Source: JAYZDF01 sp036337945 (GTDB lineage: Bacteria > Myxococcota > Kuafuiibacteriia > Kuafuiibacteriales > Kuafuiibacteriaceae). From it: DNA of 40,917 bases. This document shows, piece by piece, positions 7,861-16,611 of this stretch. Below the pieces are notes generated by a model. It saw only the letters and a program-made list of their open reading frames with translations, did not search any database and was not told where the DNA came from. Within the stretch, counting starts at the first letter, position 1. Each line of letters begins with the position of its first letter. The stretch spans positions 1 through 40,917 of the forward strand of contig JAYZDF010000133.1 in the NCBI GenBank assembly GCA_036337945.1, read 5' to 3'. A program made the translations under genes and the position numbers.

Positions 7861-9986
7861 TACGACCCGCGAAGGCGACGAAGATCATCTGCAAATGCTC
7901 GACAACTTGAATATCTATTTGCCGGGTCTTTCTCGAGAAGCTTAAGTATCATCTTTTCAAGAGGTGGCGGAATATTGGGATTATGTTGCGAAGGTGGGAC
8001 TGGTGGCTTCGTCATATGCATCATGAGTAACGGCATGAGTTCCGCATGAGAAAATGGAACGTCCCCGGTGAACATTTCGTATGCGATACAACCCATTGCG
8101 TAGATGTCTGTCGCAGGGGTGACATTGCTAAACCCATTAATCTGCTCAGGTGACATGTAATTAGGTGTGCCTGCAATCATACCAGCAACAGTTTTTCCTT
8201 CGGTACCACCTTGCTTTGCGATACCAAAATCCATAACTTTCAATACATTTTCTTGAGTCACAAAAAAGTTTTGAGGCTTTACATCGCGGTGAATAATGCC
8301 TTTGTCATGGGCATACTGAAGGCCGTCACAGGCTTGTATAAGGTAATCAATCCCTCTCCCCAGGTCGATTGGTTTACCCAGCTGGGCCTTCAGTTCATCT
8401 CCTGAGAGTAGCTCCATACTGATATAGCGATAGCCTCTATGAATTCCGATATCGAACAACTGGATGATGTTATTGTGTGCTAGTTTTCTAGAGAGAACGA
8501 GCTCTTGTTTGAAGCGATGTAAAAGCTGCTCGTCGTCTTCAATGGGCTGCTGGAAAACCTTGAGTGCGATCAGTTCATCAAGCTCAGTGTCTCTGGCGCG
8601 AAAGACATATGCCATGCCACCTTTTCCGATCCGCTTTTCAAGTTGGTACCGCTCACCGATCGTGTTTCCCGCTTGGAACATTTCGTTAACATCGCCCGCG
8701 GGCTCAGCCGAAGCAGGCGGTGGTGGTGCACTTGGTGCGATCGTCTGATCAATGACCTCAGCATCGAGTTGCTCGCTTTCGAACGGGGAGCGCTGACGCA
8801 TAAAAGTCCCTCGTTCTTCTCTTCCGTGCGGTAAAGACTTATCCTTAGATTTCGAGCTGACCAAATCTTGTGGTGAAGGTACTGGAGGTAATCCGGGTAA
8901 ATCGGGCAAATCTGGGAGTTGCGCTACAGGTGCGGGAGCAGCACTTGTGTATTTTGATCGATCCTTAGCTCGAAAACTCGCTTCTTCGCGAAGAATTCTT
9001 TCATATACCCGTGGAGACTGCTGCATGCGGTTTTTGAGTCCCTCGATTTGAGATGCGACGTCCTTGAAGCTTGAGTTCACATTTGCGATTCGTCCAAAGG
9101 TTTCCAATGCATTTTCAAGATGACTATGTCGAATATACAGCGTGGCTAATTGATACAGGACTTCGAGATCCTCGTTCGTTGAGTGATTGCTATCGACGAA
9201 GTCCCCGACAAATTGCTCGAGGCCGAAGTCTAAAACTCCCAGGTCCACGGCGAGTCGAATCGCTGTAGTTGCTGCACTTTTGTACCTTTGGTCAGACGTT
9301 GGTACGCGACATATAGTGTCGAGAGCTTTCCCTGTTTCTCCTACCTTGATGTAGCATTGCGCGGCTTCAAAAGGCATACCCGCATCGATATAGTATTTTG
9401 CTGCCCGATCTGTAATTCCGCCTATTTTCTCAGCCACGCGTCCCGCGTCAGCATATTTCTTCAGTTTAGCGTAGGCCTGAAGTGCCTCATTCAGATTGCC
9501 AGCTTTTTCTAGCGCCTGAGCCTTACCTAGACCACTGTTTTCGAATTGGCTCTTATCTTCACCTAAGATGGCATCTCTACTTTTCTGAGCGTAATTACTC
9601 GGATGATTGAGATGCTCTCTGAGGCGTTGGGCTTTTTCTCTCTCACCATTTCGTTCTAAAAGTTCCAAGGCTCGAGGATGCTCCCCTAAAGCCATATAGA
9701 GTTCGACGGCATAAAGGTATTTGTCCGTTCGAGCGTAACAGATAGCAGCGTTGAAGGCCTCTTTACGTTTGTCAGCACGTAACGTACCGACTTGGTTTGG
9801 AGGAGCACCTAAGTGTCTCATCAGTAAGTTACCGGCCTGCTCAAATTGCCTTTGAGACATGAGAATACGCGCTGCTTCAGATATTGCGCCGGCATGCACG
9901 AAACTTTGTATCGCTTCGTTGAGCCGTCCTTGTTTCTCTAATTCCTGTGCTTGTCTAAAATAGGGGCTGTTAGAGGGCTCACTCAT
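7860..9986 (-). CDS. Serine/threonine protein kinase with N-terminal TPR array
   Basis: A 708-residue protein. Residues 1-320 are helical TPR-like repeats (for example LEKQGRLNEAIQSF, LEKAGNLNEALQAY, YIKVGETGKALDTI). A Pro-rich linker (about 350-440) leads to a Hanks-type kinase domain (447-705) with Gly-loop GKGGMAYV (454-461), Lys476 in ALKVF, HRDVKPQN (566-573), DFG (586-588) and MSPEQ. All catalytic residues are present, so it should be active. There is no transmembrane segment, unlike most bacterial kinases of this class, and the kinase is C-terminal; it should therefore act in the cytoplasm with the TPR array choosing partners. It starts three bases after the pilT stop and overlaps the dehydrogenase start, so it lies within the HEAT-PilT/PilT operon. 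A role in phosphorylating pilus-motor proteins is an inference from this position. Confidence 0.93.
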   Translation of the reverse strand: MSEPSNSPYFRQAQELEKQGRLNEAIQSFVHAGAISEAARILMSQRQFEQAGNLLMRHLGAPPNQVGTLRADKRKEAFNAAICYARTDKYLYAVELYMALGEHPRALELLERNGEREKAQRLREHLNHPSNYAQKSRDAILGEDKSQFENSGLGKAQALEKAGNLNEALQAYAKLKKYADAGRVAEKIGGITDRAAKYYIDAGMPFEAAQCYIKVGETGKALDTICRVPTSDQRYKSAATTAIRLAVDLGVLDFGLEQFVGDFVDSNHSTNEDLEVLYQLATLYIRHSHLENALETFGRIANVNSSFKDVASQIEGLKNRMQQSPRVYERILREEASFRAKDRSKYTSAAPAPVAQLPDLPDLPGLPPVPSPQDLVSSKSKDKSLPHGREERGTFMRQRSPFESEQLDAEVIDQTIAPSAPPPPASAEPAGDVNEMFQAGNTIGERYQLEKRIGKGGMAYVFRARDTELDELIALKVFQQPIEDDEQLLHRFKQELVLSRKLAHNNIIQLFDIGIHRGYRYISMELLSGDELKAQLGKPIDLGRGIDYLIQACDGLQYAHDKGIIHRDVKPQNFFVTQENVLKVMDFGIAKQGGTEGKTVAGMIAGTPNYMSPEQINGFSNVTPATDIYAMGCIAYEMFTGDVPFSHAELMPLLMMHMTKPPVPPSQHNPNIPPPLEKMILKLLEKDPANRYSSCRAFADDLRRLRGS

Positions 9987-9989
9987 TCA

Positions 9990-11072
9990 CTAATCCTCAG
10001 GTAAATCTGCGACTAATTTTCGTAAAGAGTCAGGCTGGTTGGCAACCTTCAAACCTTCCTCTTGCGTTATAATACCGGACTTAATGAGACGAAAGAGGCA
10101 ACTATCAAGACTCTGGGTACCTAGAACTTCATTCGCAGGGGATGCAAGGGCAGCTTCGATCTGATGAATCTTGTTCTCACGTATCATATTCGCAATCGCG
10201 ACGGATTGAAGCAGCAGTTCGATGGCCGCGATTCGACCTTCACCGCTGGCACGTTTAACGAGATGTTGAGAAACAACACCGCGCAATAATACGGAAAGTG
10301 CGCTTCGCATTTGGTCTCGATTACCATCCGGGTACGCGTCGATAATACGGTCGATCGCCTTCGCCGCTGAATTGGTATGTAATGTACCAAAGACCAATGT
10401 TCCTGTTTCTGCTGCTGACATTGCTAGGCTAATCGTTTCTAAGTCGCGCATCTCTCCAACGACAATGACATCTGGTGCTTCGCGTAAAGCGGAACGTAGA
10501 GCACTCGAAAAGCTTTCCGTATGGAGTCCAACCTGTCTTTGGGTAATTACAGAGTGTTGTGGTGTGTGAATGAACTCAACTGGGTCCTCGACCGTAATGA
10601 CATGTTTACTCCGGTTTGGGTTCATATTGACTTCGTTCACGAGCGCCGCGAGTGTACTTGTCTTGCCTGAACCCGTCGGTCCGCAAACCAAAACAAGCCC
10701 ATTTTGATGTTCAACAAGTCTTCTTATTCCGGAAGGAAGCCCAAGGCTGTCGATACTTGGAACAGTCTTCGGAATGATTCGAAAGATCGCACCGAGTCCT
10801 CGAGATTGGTTAAATACGTTTACTCGGAAGCGGCCAATATCCTTTAGGGCGTATACGAAATCGAGTTCGTGTTGCTCGTCTAGCGCGTCTCGCTCCTCTG
10901 TTGTGAGCATCTCCCTAATGAATCGTCGTGCCTCTGATTTAGAGAGTTGACGAAAAGGTAATTGAACAAGTTCACCGTCATGGCGAATGGTAGGTTTTGT
11001 TCCTGCTGTAAAGTGGAGGTCGCTCGCGCCTTGATCAGCAACCAATCTAAGAAAAGAGTCGATTCGTGCCAT
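9990..11072 (-). CDS. pilT: Type IV pilus retraction ATPase PilT
   Basis: A 360-residue secretion-superfamily hexameric ATPase that powers pilus retraction. Motifs in order: N-terminal GASDLHFTAG, Walker A GPTGSGKT (131-138), Asp box VEDPVEF, Walker B VIVVGEMRD (202-210), His box LHTNSAAKAIDRI (about 231-243) and AIANMIRENK (292-301), which matches the AIRNLIRE motif needed for retraction in PilT. Length matches canonical PilT. The ATG at 11072 lies two bases after the stop of the HEAT-PilT fusion, and the kinase follows three bases later. No other pilus genes (pilB, pilC, pilA, pilM-Q) are in the window. Confidence 0.95.
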   Translation of the reverse strand: MARIDSFLRLVADQGASDLHFTAGTKPTIRHDGELVQLPFRQLSKSEARRFIREMLTTEERDALDEQHELDFVYALKDIGRFRVNVFNQSRGLGAIFRIIPKTVPSIDSLGLPSGIRRLVEHQNGLVLVCGPTGSGKTSTLAALVNEVNMNPNRSKHVITVEDPVEFIHTPQHSVITQRQVGLHTESFSSALRSALREAPDVIVVGEMRDLETISLAMSAAETGTLVFGTLHTNSAAKAIDRIIDAYPDGNRDQMRSALSVLLRGVVSQHLVKRASGEGRIAAIELLLQSVAIANMIRENKIHQIEAALASPANEVLGTQSLDSCLFRLIKSGIITQEEGLKVANQPDSLRKLVADLPED

Positions 11073-11074
11073 TA

Positions 11075-13954
11075 CTACAAGTTGCCTCCGTGCGCTCTAT
11101 AGTTTGGATGTTGCGGTTGATTATTCTCTCCCACCTTTGGAGTTTCGCCCGGAGAAACAACGAGTCCGCCTTGCTGATTGAGTTTCGCTTCTTTTGCTTT
11201 CTGCTCCTCAAACAACGATTCAAAATCGGCCTTATTGTTTGCTTTCATGTATGCTTCTTCTTTGGAGACAATTCCTTCTTGATACAATCGCATTAGTTCC
11301 ACATCCATAGATTGCATCCCCTGTTCTCTTGAGGTGGCAAGGACAGAAGGTATTTGGAAGGTTTTACCTTTCCGGATTAGATTTGCAATTGCGTCCGTAT
11401 TGAGCATGACTTCTACGGCAAGGACCCGTCCCGACTTGTCTTGTTTTTGTAGCAGGTGTTGGCAACAAACAGCGCGTAAACTACCTGCCAGCATAGAACG
11501 AACTTGCGGTTGTTCATCCGGTGGAAAGACGTTCACCATTCGGTCAATACTATTGGCTACGGACACCGTATGAACGGTTCCAAACACAAGGTGTCCGGTT
11601 TCAGCAGCGGTTACCGCAAATTGAATTGTTGGTAAGTCTCGCATCTCGCCGACAAGAATAACGTCGGGATCCTCACGAAGAGTTGCACGAAGGGCATGAG
11701 AAAACGCTCGACTGTGCGTTCCAATTTCACGCTGGGTAATTAATGATTTATTTGGTTTATGAACAACCTCGATAGGGTCTTCAAGGGTAATGACATGACG
11801 TGCACGGTTTTTATTTATGTCCGATATTAGGGCCGCGAGTGTCGTTGATTTTCCCGCTCCCGTAGGACCGCCAATAAGAACGAGTCCGTTCTTAAGCTGA
11901 GCAAAAGACCTGACCACTTCAGGAAGACCTAATTGTTCAATATCTGGGATATTATCGTTGATCGTTCGAAAGACAGCGGCAAGTCCGCTGGTTTGCTGGA
12001 ATACATTTGCTCTAAAGCGGAGACCCTCTGATTCTACATTATATGAGAAGTCCGCGTCTCTAAGCTGCTCAAGGTCATCTTGTTGTGCAATACTGAGCTG
12101 CGGCAATAGGATAGTGCGTAGTTCCTCTTCGCTGAATTCGTGCTCTCCAAGTGGGATAATTTGTCCACGTCGCTTTATAAATGCTTTTCTTCCGGATGCG
12201 AGCATGAGGTCGTCGCCTTCTGCTTTGACGCAAGCGAAGAGTAGCTGGTCGAGCATACCGAGCTGAGAGCCTATAGACGTCGAGTTTGCCCATTGCGCAT
12301 TTGATAGGTTCCATTTGGTCAATAGCTCTCGTGCCGCATTTCGAATCCTATGATCTCGGTCGTTCTGGAATTGCGCGATTAATTGACTCTGGGAGCTGTC
12401 GTTGAGTTTAGTCAGACAGCTGAAAATAGCCAGCATAAGGTCTGTGTCATCTTGGCTCACATTGAGTAACGCCGCCACGTGTGGTGCTGCGTCCGTAGCG
12501 TTAAGCTTCTCGAGGGCCTCCACGCAAATAATGCGTGTGTCTTCATCGTTGGCCATTACATTTAGGATATATGGCACGGCTCTGGCGTCGCCGAGTTCAC
12601 CCATCGCTTGAAGCGCCCATTCTTTGACCCACCAATCTGGATCACTCATTGCGGTTCTGCATAATGCACCTAAAGAGTTTGGATCTTTGAGTCGCATGAG
12701 TACACCGACGGCGTACCTACGAACTACGTCGGAAGGATCCTCAAGATAAGCAACAACATGCTTGGTGAGCTGAGTGCCAGCCATTTCTACGAGCGCATCA
12801 ATAACGCGCTCTCGTACCCACCAGTCTTCATCACGTAAGAACGTGAGTAGTTTTGGCCATAGCTTACCCGTTCGATCACCAACTCGATTGGCGATATCTA
12901 CAGCAAGCCTTCGTACAGTCGAATCGCGGCTCCTGAGTAGCCAAATAATCGTACGGCCACTATCTATTTTTTCTTCGTGGCTAAGATGCGTGATTATCTC
13001 CGCAGATTCTGTACGAATATTCATGTGCCGGTGATTGAGAGCTTCAACCAATAACGGAAGAATTGACTCGTCCCCGATAATCTTGGCAGTCGCCAACACC
13101 TTGCTTCTTATGACATTAGGTCCGAGGCGAAAGGCGTCTTCCAGCGCTCTCAATGCGCGTAGCGACCGAAATCGAGACAACCCGTCAATACATGCTTGAA
13201 TGATAGGTAGAGGGTGGTTTTCGAGAAACGGACCGACCGTCTCGAACCAATCATCCTCGTTTGCGATCGCTGAGAATGCTCGTATCGCGGTTAACTGAAT
13301 TCTTTGTTCTGTGGCTTCTAAGCCAACCCGAATAGCTTTTAGTGCCCCCGGTATATCTTTAGCCACAAAATTTGTGTCACTCAAGTATTTGAGTGCCATT
13401 TGCTTTTCGTGGACTTTCCCAATTTGAAGTATGTCGCCTAATGAAGGTATCGAGTAATGACCAGCAATTGGAAGAAGGACTTGTATGGCCTCTAAGCGTC
13501 CTGCGAAATTGGGCTCACGAATAAATTCTTTTAGTTTTTCGAAAGTTGTTTTTCCACCAACTTGTGAGAGTACCTGCGCTGCGCTTTGCCTCAAGCCCGT
13601 ATCGGAACTGCGCAGGAGTGCAATAAGCTCACCGTGGCTGGAGATTTGATTTACCGAAGGAAGAATTTGCACCATCATTTGTCGCACGGGCTCAGACCCC
13701 GTTTTCATGGCTTTTACAAATGGTCCGAATAGCGTTGGATCGGGCGCCTTTTTGACGAGTTCAGAGAACGCTTTACAACGATTTTTGATCGCCGCTGGGC
13801 TCTCTTTATTAACTTGCTTTGATTGAAGAACATCGAGCAGCTTCAGAAGGTCATTTGTACTTACATCTTCCGCTTGCTCAACAAAGGAAGCGATCGCAAC
13901 CGAGCGACCCCACGTCCCGGTCCGAAATTTTTTTATCAGCTCGCGACCGCGCAT
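11075..13954 (-). CDS. HEAT-repeat protein fused to a PilT/PilU-type ATPase
   Basis: A 959-residue protein. Residues about 30-550 are HEAT/armadillo-like repeats: helix pairs with DPSDVVRRYAV, DPDWWVKEWAL, DEDWWVRERVI and similar, each ending in the VRxxA pattern. Residues about 565-885 form a complete PilT-like ATPase: Walker A GPTGAGKST (696-704, Lys702), LEDPIEVVH, Walker B VILVGEMRD (765-773), His box TVHTVSVANSIDRM (from 793) and AIANLIRKGK. A polar tail of about 70 residues (EEQKAKEAKLNQQGG onward) ends the protein, as in PilU-like paralogues. The ATPase part is probably catalytically competent. The HEAT array is most likely a docking platform for a partner. First gene of the operon with pilT and the TPR-kinase. 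No Shine-Dalgarno is evident at the ATG at 13954. Confidence 0.92.
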   Translation of the reverse strand: MRGRELIKKFRTGTWGRSVAIASFVEQAEDVSTNDLLKLLDVLQSKQVNKESPAAIKNRCKAFSELVKKAPDPTLFGPFVKAMKTGSEPVRQMMVQILPSVNQISSHGELIALLRSSDTGLRQSAAQVLSQVGGKTTFEKLKEFIREPNFAGRLEAIQVLLPIAGHYSIPSLGDILQIGKVHEKQMALKYLSDTNFVAKDIPGALKAIRVGLEATEQRIQLTAIRAFSAIANEDDWFETVGPFLENHPLPIIQACIDGLSRFRSLRALRALEDAFRLGPNVIRSKVLATAKIIGDESILPLLVEALNHRHMNIRTESAEIITHLSHEEKIDSGRTIIWLLRSRDSTVRRLAVDIANRVGDRTGKLWPKLLTFLRDEDWWVRERVIDALVEMAGTQLTKHVVAYLEDPSDVVRRYAVGVLMRLKDPNSLGALCRTAMSDPDWWVKEWALQAMGELGDARAVPYILNVMANDEDTRIICVEALEKLNATDAAPHVAALLNVSQDDTDLMLAIFSCLTKLNDSSQSQLIAQFQNDRDHRIRNAARELLTKWNLSNAQWANSTSIGSQLGMLDQLLFACVKAEGDDLMLASGRKAFIKRRGQIIPLGEHEFSEEELRTILLPQLSIAQQDDLEQLRDADFSYNVESEGLRFRANVFQQTSGLAAVFRTINDNIPDIEQLGLPEVVRSFAQLKNGLVLIGGPTGAGKSTTLAALISDINKNRARHVITLEDPIEVVHKPNKSLITQREIGTHSRAFSHALRATLREDPDVILVGEMRDLPTIQFAVTAAETGHLVFGTVHTVSVANSIDRMVNVFPPDEQPQVRSMLAGSLRAVCCQHLLQKQDKSGRVLAVEVMLNTDAIANLIRKGKTFQIPSVLATSREQGMQSMDVELMRLYQEGIVSKEEAYMKANNKADFESLFEEQKAKEAKLNQQGGLVVSPGETPKVGENNQPQHPNYRAHGGNL

Positions 13955-14285
13955 ATTTGGATTCTGACTGACCCCAAAATTTGTCGCCAGAAGCTGACCA
14001 CAACTTATTGAAAATCTTGACGAACCATAGCGATCGACGTGGTCTATATTAAGGGTATATACCTAACCGCTCCTTGGGGTCTATAGAAAACCCTTGGTTT
14101 AGAGAGAAATGTAGCGTGTTGTTGGCCGGTTAAGGGGAGGGCGTTCACCATCTATTTTTTTGCTGATGTTCCGGGACAACTCAACATGTCTGCCCTGGCC
14201 GTGGCCCCAAAATCCTTTTGCGATCCGCACCGATAGACGCTGATTTTGTCACTTTGCCACGCCAAAATGGTGTAAATCCAGAGAT
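13955..14285. other. Divergent intergenic region between the HEAT-PilT operon and the PilZ gene
   Basis: About 330 bp with no convincing reading frame. It must hold the promoters for both directions. I see a perfect 10-bp palindrome GGTATATACC at 14054-14063, a run of eight T at 14154-14161, and a TTGACG at 14017-14022 whose nearest TATATT (14045-14050) lies too far away (22 bp) for a normal sigma-70 promoter. I do not see a sigma-54 consensus. The palindrome could be an operator, but nothing else supports that. Confidence 0.6.
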
Positions 14286-14648
14286 GTGAACATGATCGCA
14301 AGCGGTGCTGACCGACGTAGGTCTATCCGCGTCCCCCTAAATTTGTTGGTTCAGTTTCGGTACGACGCCTCCGACGAGCTCATTTGTGAATACGCACTTG
14401 ATATTTCGGAGGGCGGAATCTTTATAAAAAGCGACGAGCCAAAGGAGTCGGGGTCGATGCTTTATCTTCAGTTTGTTCTGAAAAATGGTGTTCGACTAAT
14501 TGAGGGGCTTGGCCGAGTAGCTCATGTTTCACGCTTTGGGTCCGACATTCGCGGAATGGGTATTCAATTTGTGAACTTGGATGAAGAATCAAAGGAAACA
14601 ATCAGACTACTCGTGAAGTCGCGAAGTGAACTGCAGAATGCAAAATAA
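14286..14648 (+). CDS. Single-domain PilZ protein (putative cyclic-di-GMP receptor)
   Basis: A 120-residue protein that is only a PilZ domain. It has both halves of the c-di-GMP binding signature: RRSIR (RxxxR, Arg11 and Arg15) and DISEGG (DxSxxG, Asp39 to Gly44), with the downstream GMGIQFVNLDEES segment seen in PilZ proteins of myxobacteria. It should therefore bind c-di-GMP. Its place next to, and divergent from, the PilT/kinase operon suggests that it links c-di-GMP to motility; single-domain PilZ proteins affecting type IV pilus motility are known in Myxococcus. The start is GTG at 14286, with an ATG two codons later as alternative. Its 3' end overlaps the ctaA start, so the two are co-transcribed, though their functions look unrelated. 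Confidence 0.9.
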   Translation: MNMIASGADRRRSIRVPLNLLVQFRYDASDELICEYALDISEGGIFIKSDEPKESGSMLYLQFVLKNGVRLIEGLGRVAHVSRFGSDIRGMGIQFVNLDEESKETIRLLVKSRSELQNAK

Positions 14649-15630
14649 AATGCTCCAACTCAACCGATTCCAATTTTGGGCCCTGGTGACGACTGCAGCA
14701 ACATACGCTCTCATCGCCGTCGGTGGTCTTGTGCGAGCTGCGGGCGCCGGGCTTGGCTGTCCCGATTGGCCAAAGTGCTTCGGGTCGTGGGTGCCTCCTA
14801 CTGCCGTCAGCGACCTCCCTGCTAAATTCAATCCTGAACAGTTCAACGTCTGGAAAACCTGGTTAGAATACCTAAACCGGCTTATGGGCGCGGTCATTGG
14901 TTTATTGATAGTTGCGACCTTGATTCTCGCCATAAAACACTACCGTCGAGTGCCGCGCGTTCTTTGGCCTACAGTTTCTGCTTTTCTCTTGGTCCTCTTT
15001 GAAGGTTGGCTTGGAGGGCAAGTGGTACTGAGTGAGCTGCAACCCTTTATCTTGAGCCTGCACCTCGCTTTCGCTCTAATTATTGTGAGTCTACTGCTCT
15101 ATGCGACGGTATGCGCGTTTTTTGAAGGAGGTCGTCCCCGTGACGACTTACCGCCTTGGAGAAAAAAACTTGGAACCTTCACGTTCGTGATGGGTGCTCT
15201 TTGCTTGGTCGAAACAGGACTGGGTGCGGCAGTGCGAGGTCATGTACAAGAAGTCGCGAAACTAACGCCTCCTGTTGCTCGCGATATGTGGCTCGATGAA
15301 GCCGGTATGATTTACGGGGTTCACAGAACGTATGCGATTATCCTTTGCTTGTTTTTAGGCGGCGTTATCTATTGGGCGCTGCAGTACGCCAAAGATAAAT
15401 GGTTGGTTCGGAGCCTTTGGGCGACAGCCGCGTTGATTCTGTTTCAACCGGTAACTGGGCTGATAATGAGTCGGTTTGAGCTACCTGCCTTCGCACAAGT
15501 TTTGCACTTATGGCTTGGTGCTTTGCTGCTTGGTTCTATTACTGTTACCGGCCTAATGGCAACCAGACTCAGACCGGTTCACAGTTCTACAGAAGATCGT
15601 TCTTTTTCATCATCAGTACCGCAAATATGA
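14638..15630 (+). CDS. ctaA: Heme A synthase (COX15/CtaA family)
   Basis: CtaA oxidises heme O to heme A for aa3-type cytochrome oxidase in the inner membrane. The product has about eight transmembrane segments in two four-helix halves, the GLGCPDWPKC loop with the Cys pair (41 and 47), and His142 (LHLAFA), His229 (VHRT) and His290 (LHLWLG), which fit heme ligands of the family. In the first half the usual ExxHR is ELYNR-like here: Glu77, Tyr78, Leu79, Asn80, Arg81, so the His corresponding to B. subtilis His60 is Asn. Start choice is uncertain: ATG at 14638 (used here, overlapping the PilZ gene by 11 bp) or ATG at 14650, neither with a clear Shine-Dalgarno. The last 44 bp overlap corA tail to tail. 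Confidence 0.9.
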   Translation: MQNKMLQLNRFQFWALVTTAATYALIAVGGLVRAAGAGLGCPDWPKCFGSWVPPTAVSDLPAKFNPEQFNVWKTWLEYLNRLMGAVIGLLIVATLILAIKHYRRVPRVLWPTVSAFLLVLFEGWLGGQVVLSELQPFILSLHLAFALIIVSLLLYATVCAFFEGGRPRDDLPPWRKKLGTFTFVMGALCLVETGLGAAVRGHVQEVAKLTPPVARDMWLDEAGMIYGVHRTYAIILCLFLGGVIYWALQYAKDKWLVRSLWATAALILFQPVTGLIMSRFELPAFAQVLHLWLGALLLGSITVTGLMATRLRPVHSSTEDRSFSSSVPQI

Positions 15631-16567
15631 TAATAAGCGCGGCTGTTGACCAAAAGTAGATATATCCATAATCCCAACCCAACTCGGGCATGCTTCTGAA
15701 GTTCATCCCGTATACGCCAACAAGAAAGGTTAGAGGGAGAAAAATAACACTAACAACGGTGAGCTTTCTCATCACCAGATTCGTCCTGTGCCCAACCATA
15801 GACATATAAAGATGTAATGACTCCGAAAGAATATCTCGATCAACGAGTAAATCTTGGAGTACCGTTTCGATCGAACCAATCATGTTGCTGAGATATGGCT
15901 GCGTGGCCTCAGAAATAAACCTCGAACGTCTCGTCGATAATTCCGATAGTACCGAGCGAGCCGGAAGTAAGAGTTTTCGAAACTCCAGCAGGTCGCTCCC
16001 AAGCTCTGATACATCAGTAAAGAACTCGTCACCTACCTTCGAAAATAATTTTTTTTGGACGTTTTCAACTCGAAGCTCAAATTCATTTTGTATCTTTACG
16101 TAGCGATCGAGTAAGTGGTCCCAGAATTCATACAGTAAAAAACTCGGGCTTCGCGCGTGCAGCTCAAAATCCTGAGAGAACGAATTCCATACTCCTGCCA
16201 AAAATTTTACCTCGGACGTTCGTATCGTAATGATATAAGTTTCCGCTATCACCACGTCTACTCGGTGTGAGATGAAATCTTCTCCGACGAAATCAACGTC
16301 GGCCAAAACCACATGGAGTTGATTTTCGTAGCGGCTGCATTGAGTGGCGGGCTGTTGTTGTTCTGCATCCTCAAGAATATCTTCATGAATTTTGTTCAGA
16401 TTTAATAGTGACGGATATGCTCGCTTGAAGTCGTGAACTAAAATATCAAGCCAAACAAATTTACCTTGTTCGATGCTTTTCTCAATTTGCGTATGGTCTA
16501 TTTTCTCTTCCGTTTTTGTATTGAAGCAAAGATGAACTGCTTGGCATGAACACGCTTCGAGTTCCAT
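15587..16567 (-). CDS. corA: CorA family divalent-cation (Mg2+) channel
   Basis: A 326-residue protein with the CorA layout: a long N-terminal cytoplasmic alpha/beta domain, a long helical stalk, and two transmembrane helices at the extreme C-terminus. The selectivity signature YGMNF is at 287-289 (Gly-Met-Asn) after the first helix (VSVIFLPLTFLVGVYG), followed by the short periplasmic loop, a second helix (FWSTAALIIIFAVLMM) and the basic KKNDLL end. It should form a pentameric channel for Mg2+ or Co2+/Ni2+. The gene lies 44 bp downstream of mfd on the same strand, and its 3' end overlaps ctaA. Confidence 0.92.
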   Translation of the reverse strand: MELEACSCQAVHLCFNTKTEEKIDHTQIEKSIEQGKFVWLDILVHDFKRAYPSLLNLNKIHEDILEDAEQQQPATQCSRYENQLHVVLADVDFVGEDFISHRVDVVIAETYIITIRTSEVKFLAGVWNSFSQDFELHARSPSFLLYEFWDHLLDRYVKIQNEFELRVENVQKKLFSKVGDEFFTDVSELGSDLLEFRKLLLPARSVLSELSTRRSRFISEATQPYLSNMIGSIETVLQDLLVDRDILSESLHLYMSMVGHRTNLVMRKLTVVSVIFLPLTFLVGVYGMNFRSMPELGWDYGYIYFWSTAALIIIFAVLMMKKNDLL

Positions 16568-16611
16568 GGCAAAACTTTTACACTATCTGCAGTGAAACGG
16601 TAGATCTTTAG

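Noticed and set aside
14017..14050. TTGACG and TATATT as a promoter for the PilZ gene
   Set aside because: The spacing is 22 bp, far from the 16-18 bp of normal sigma-70 promoters.
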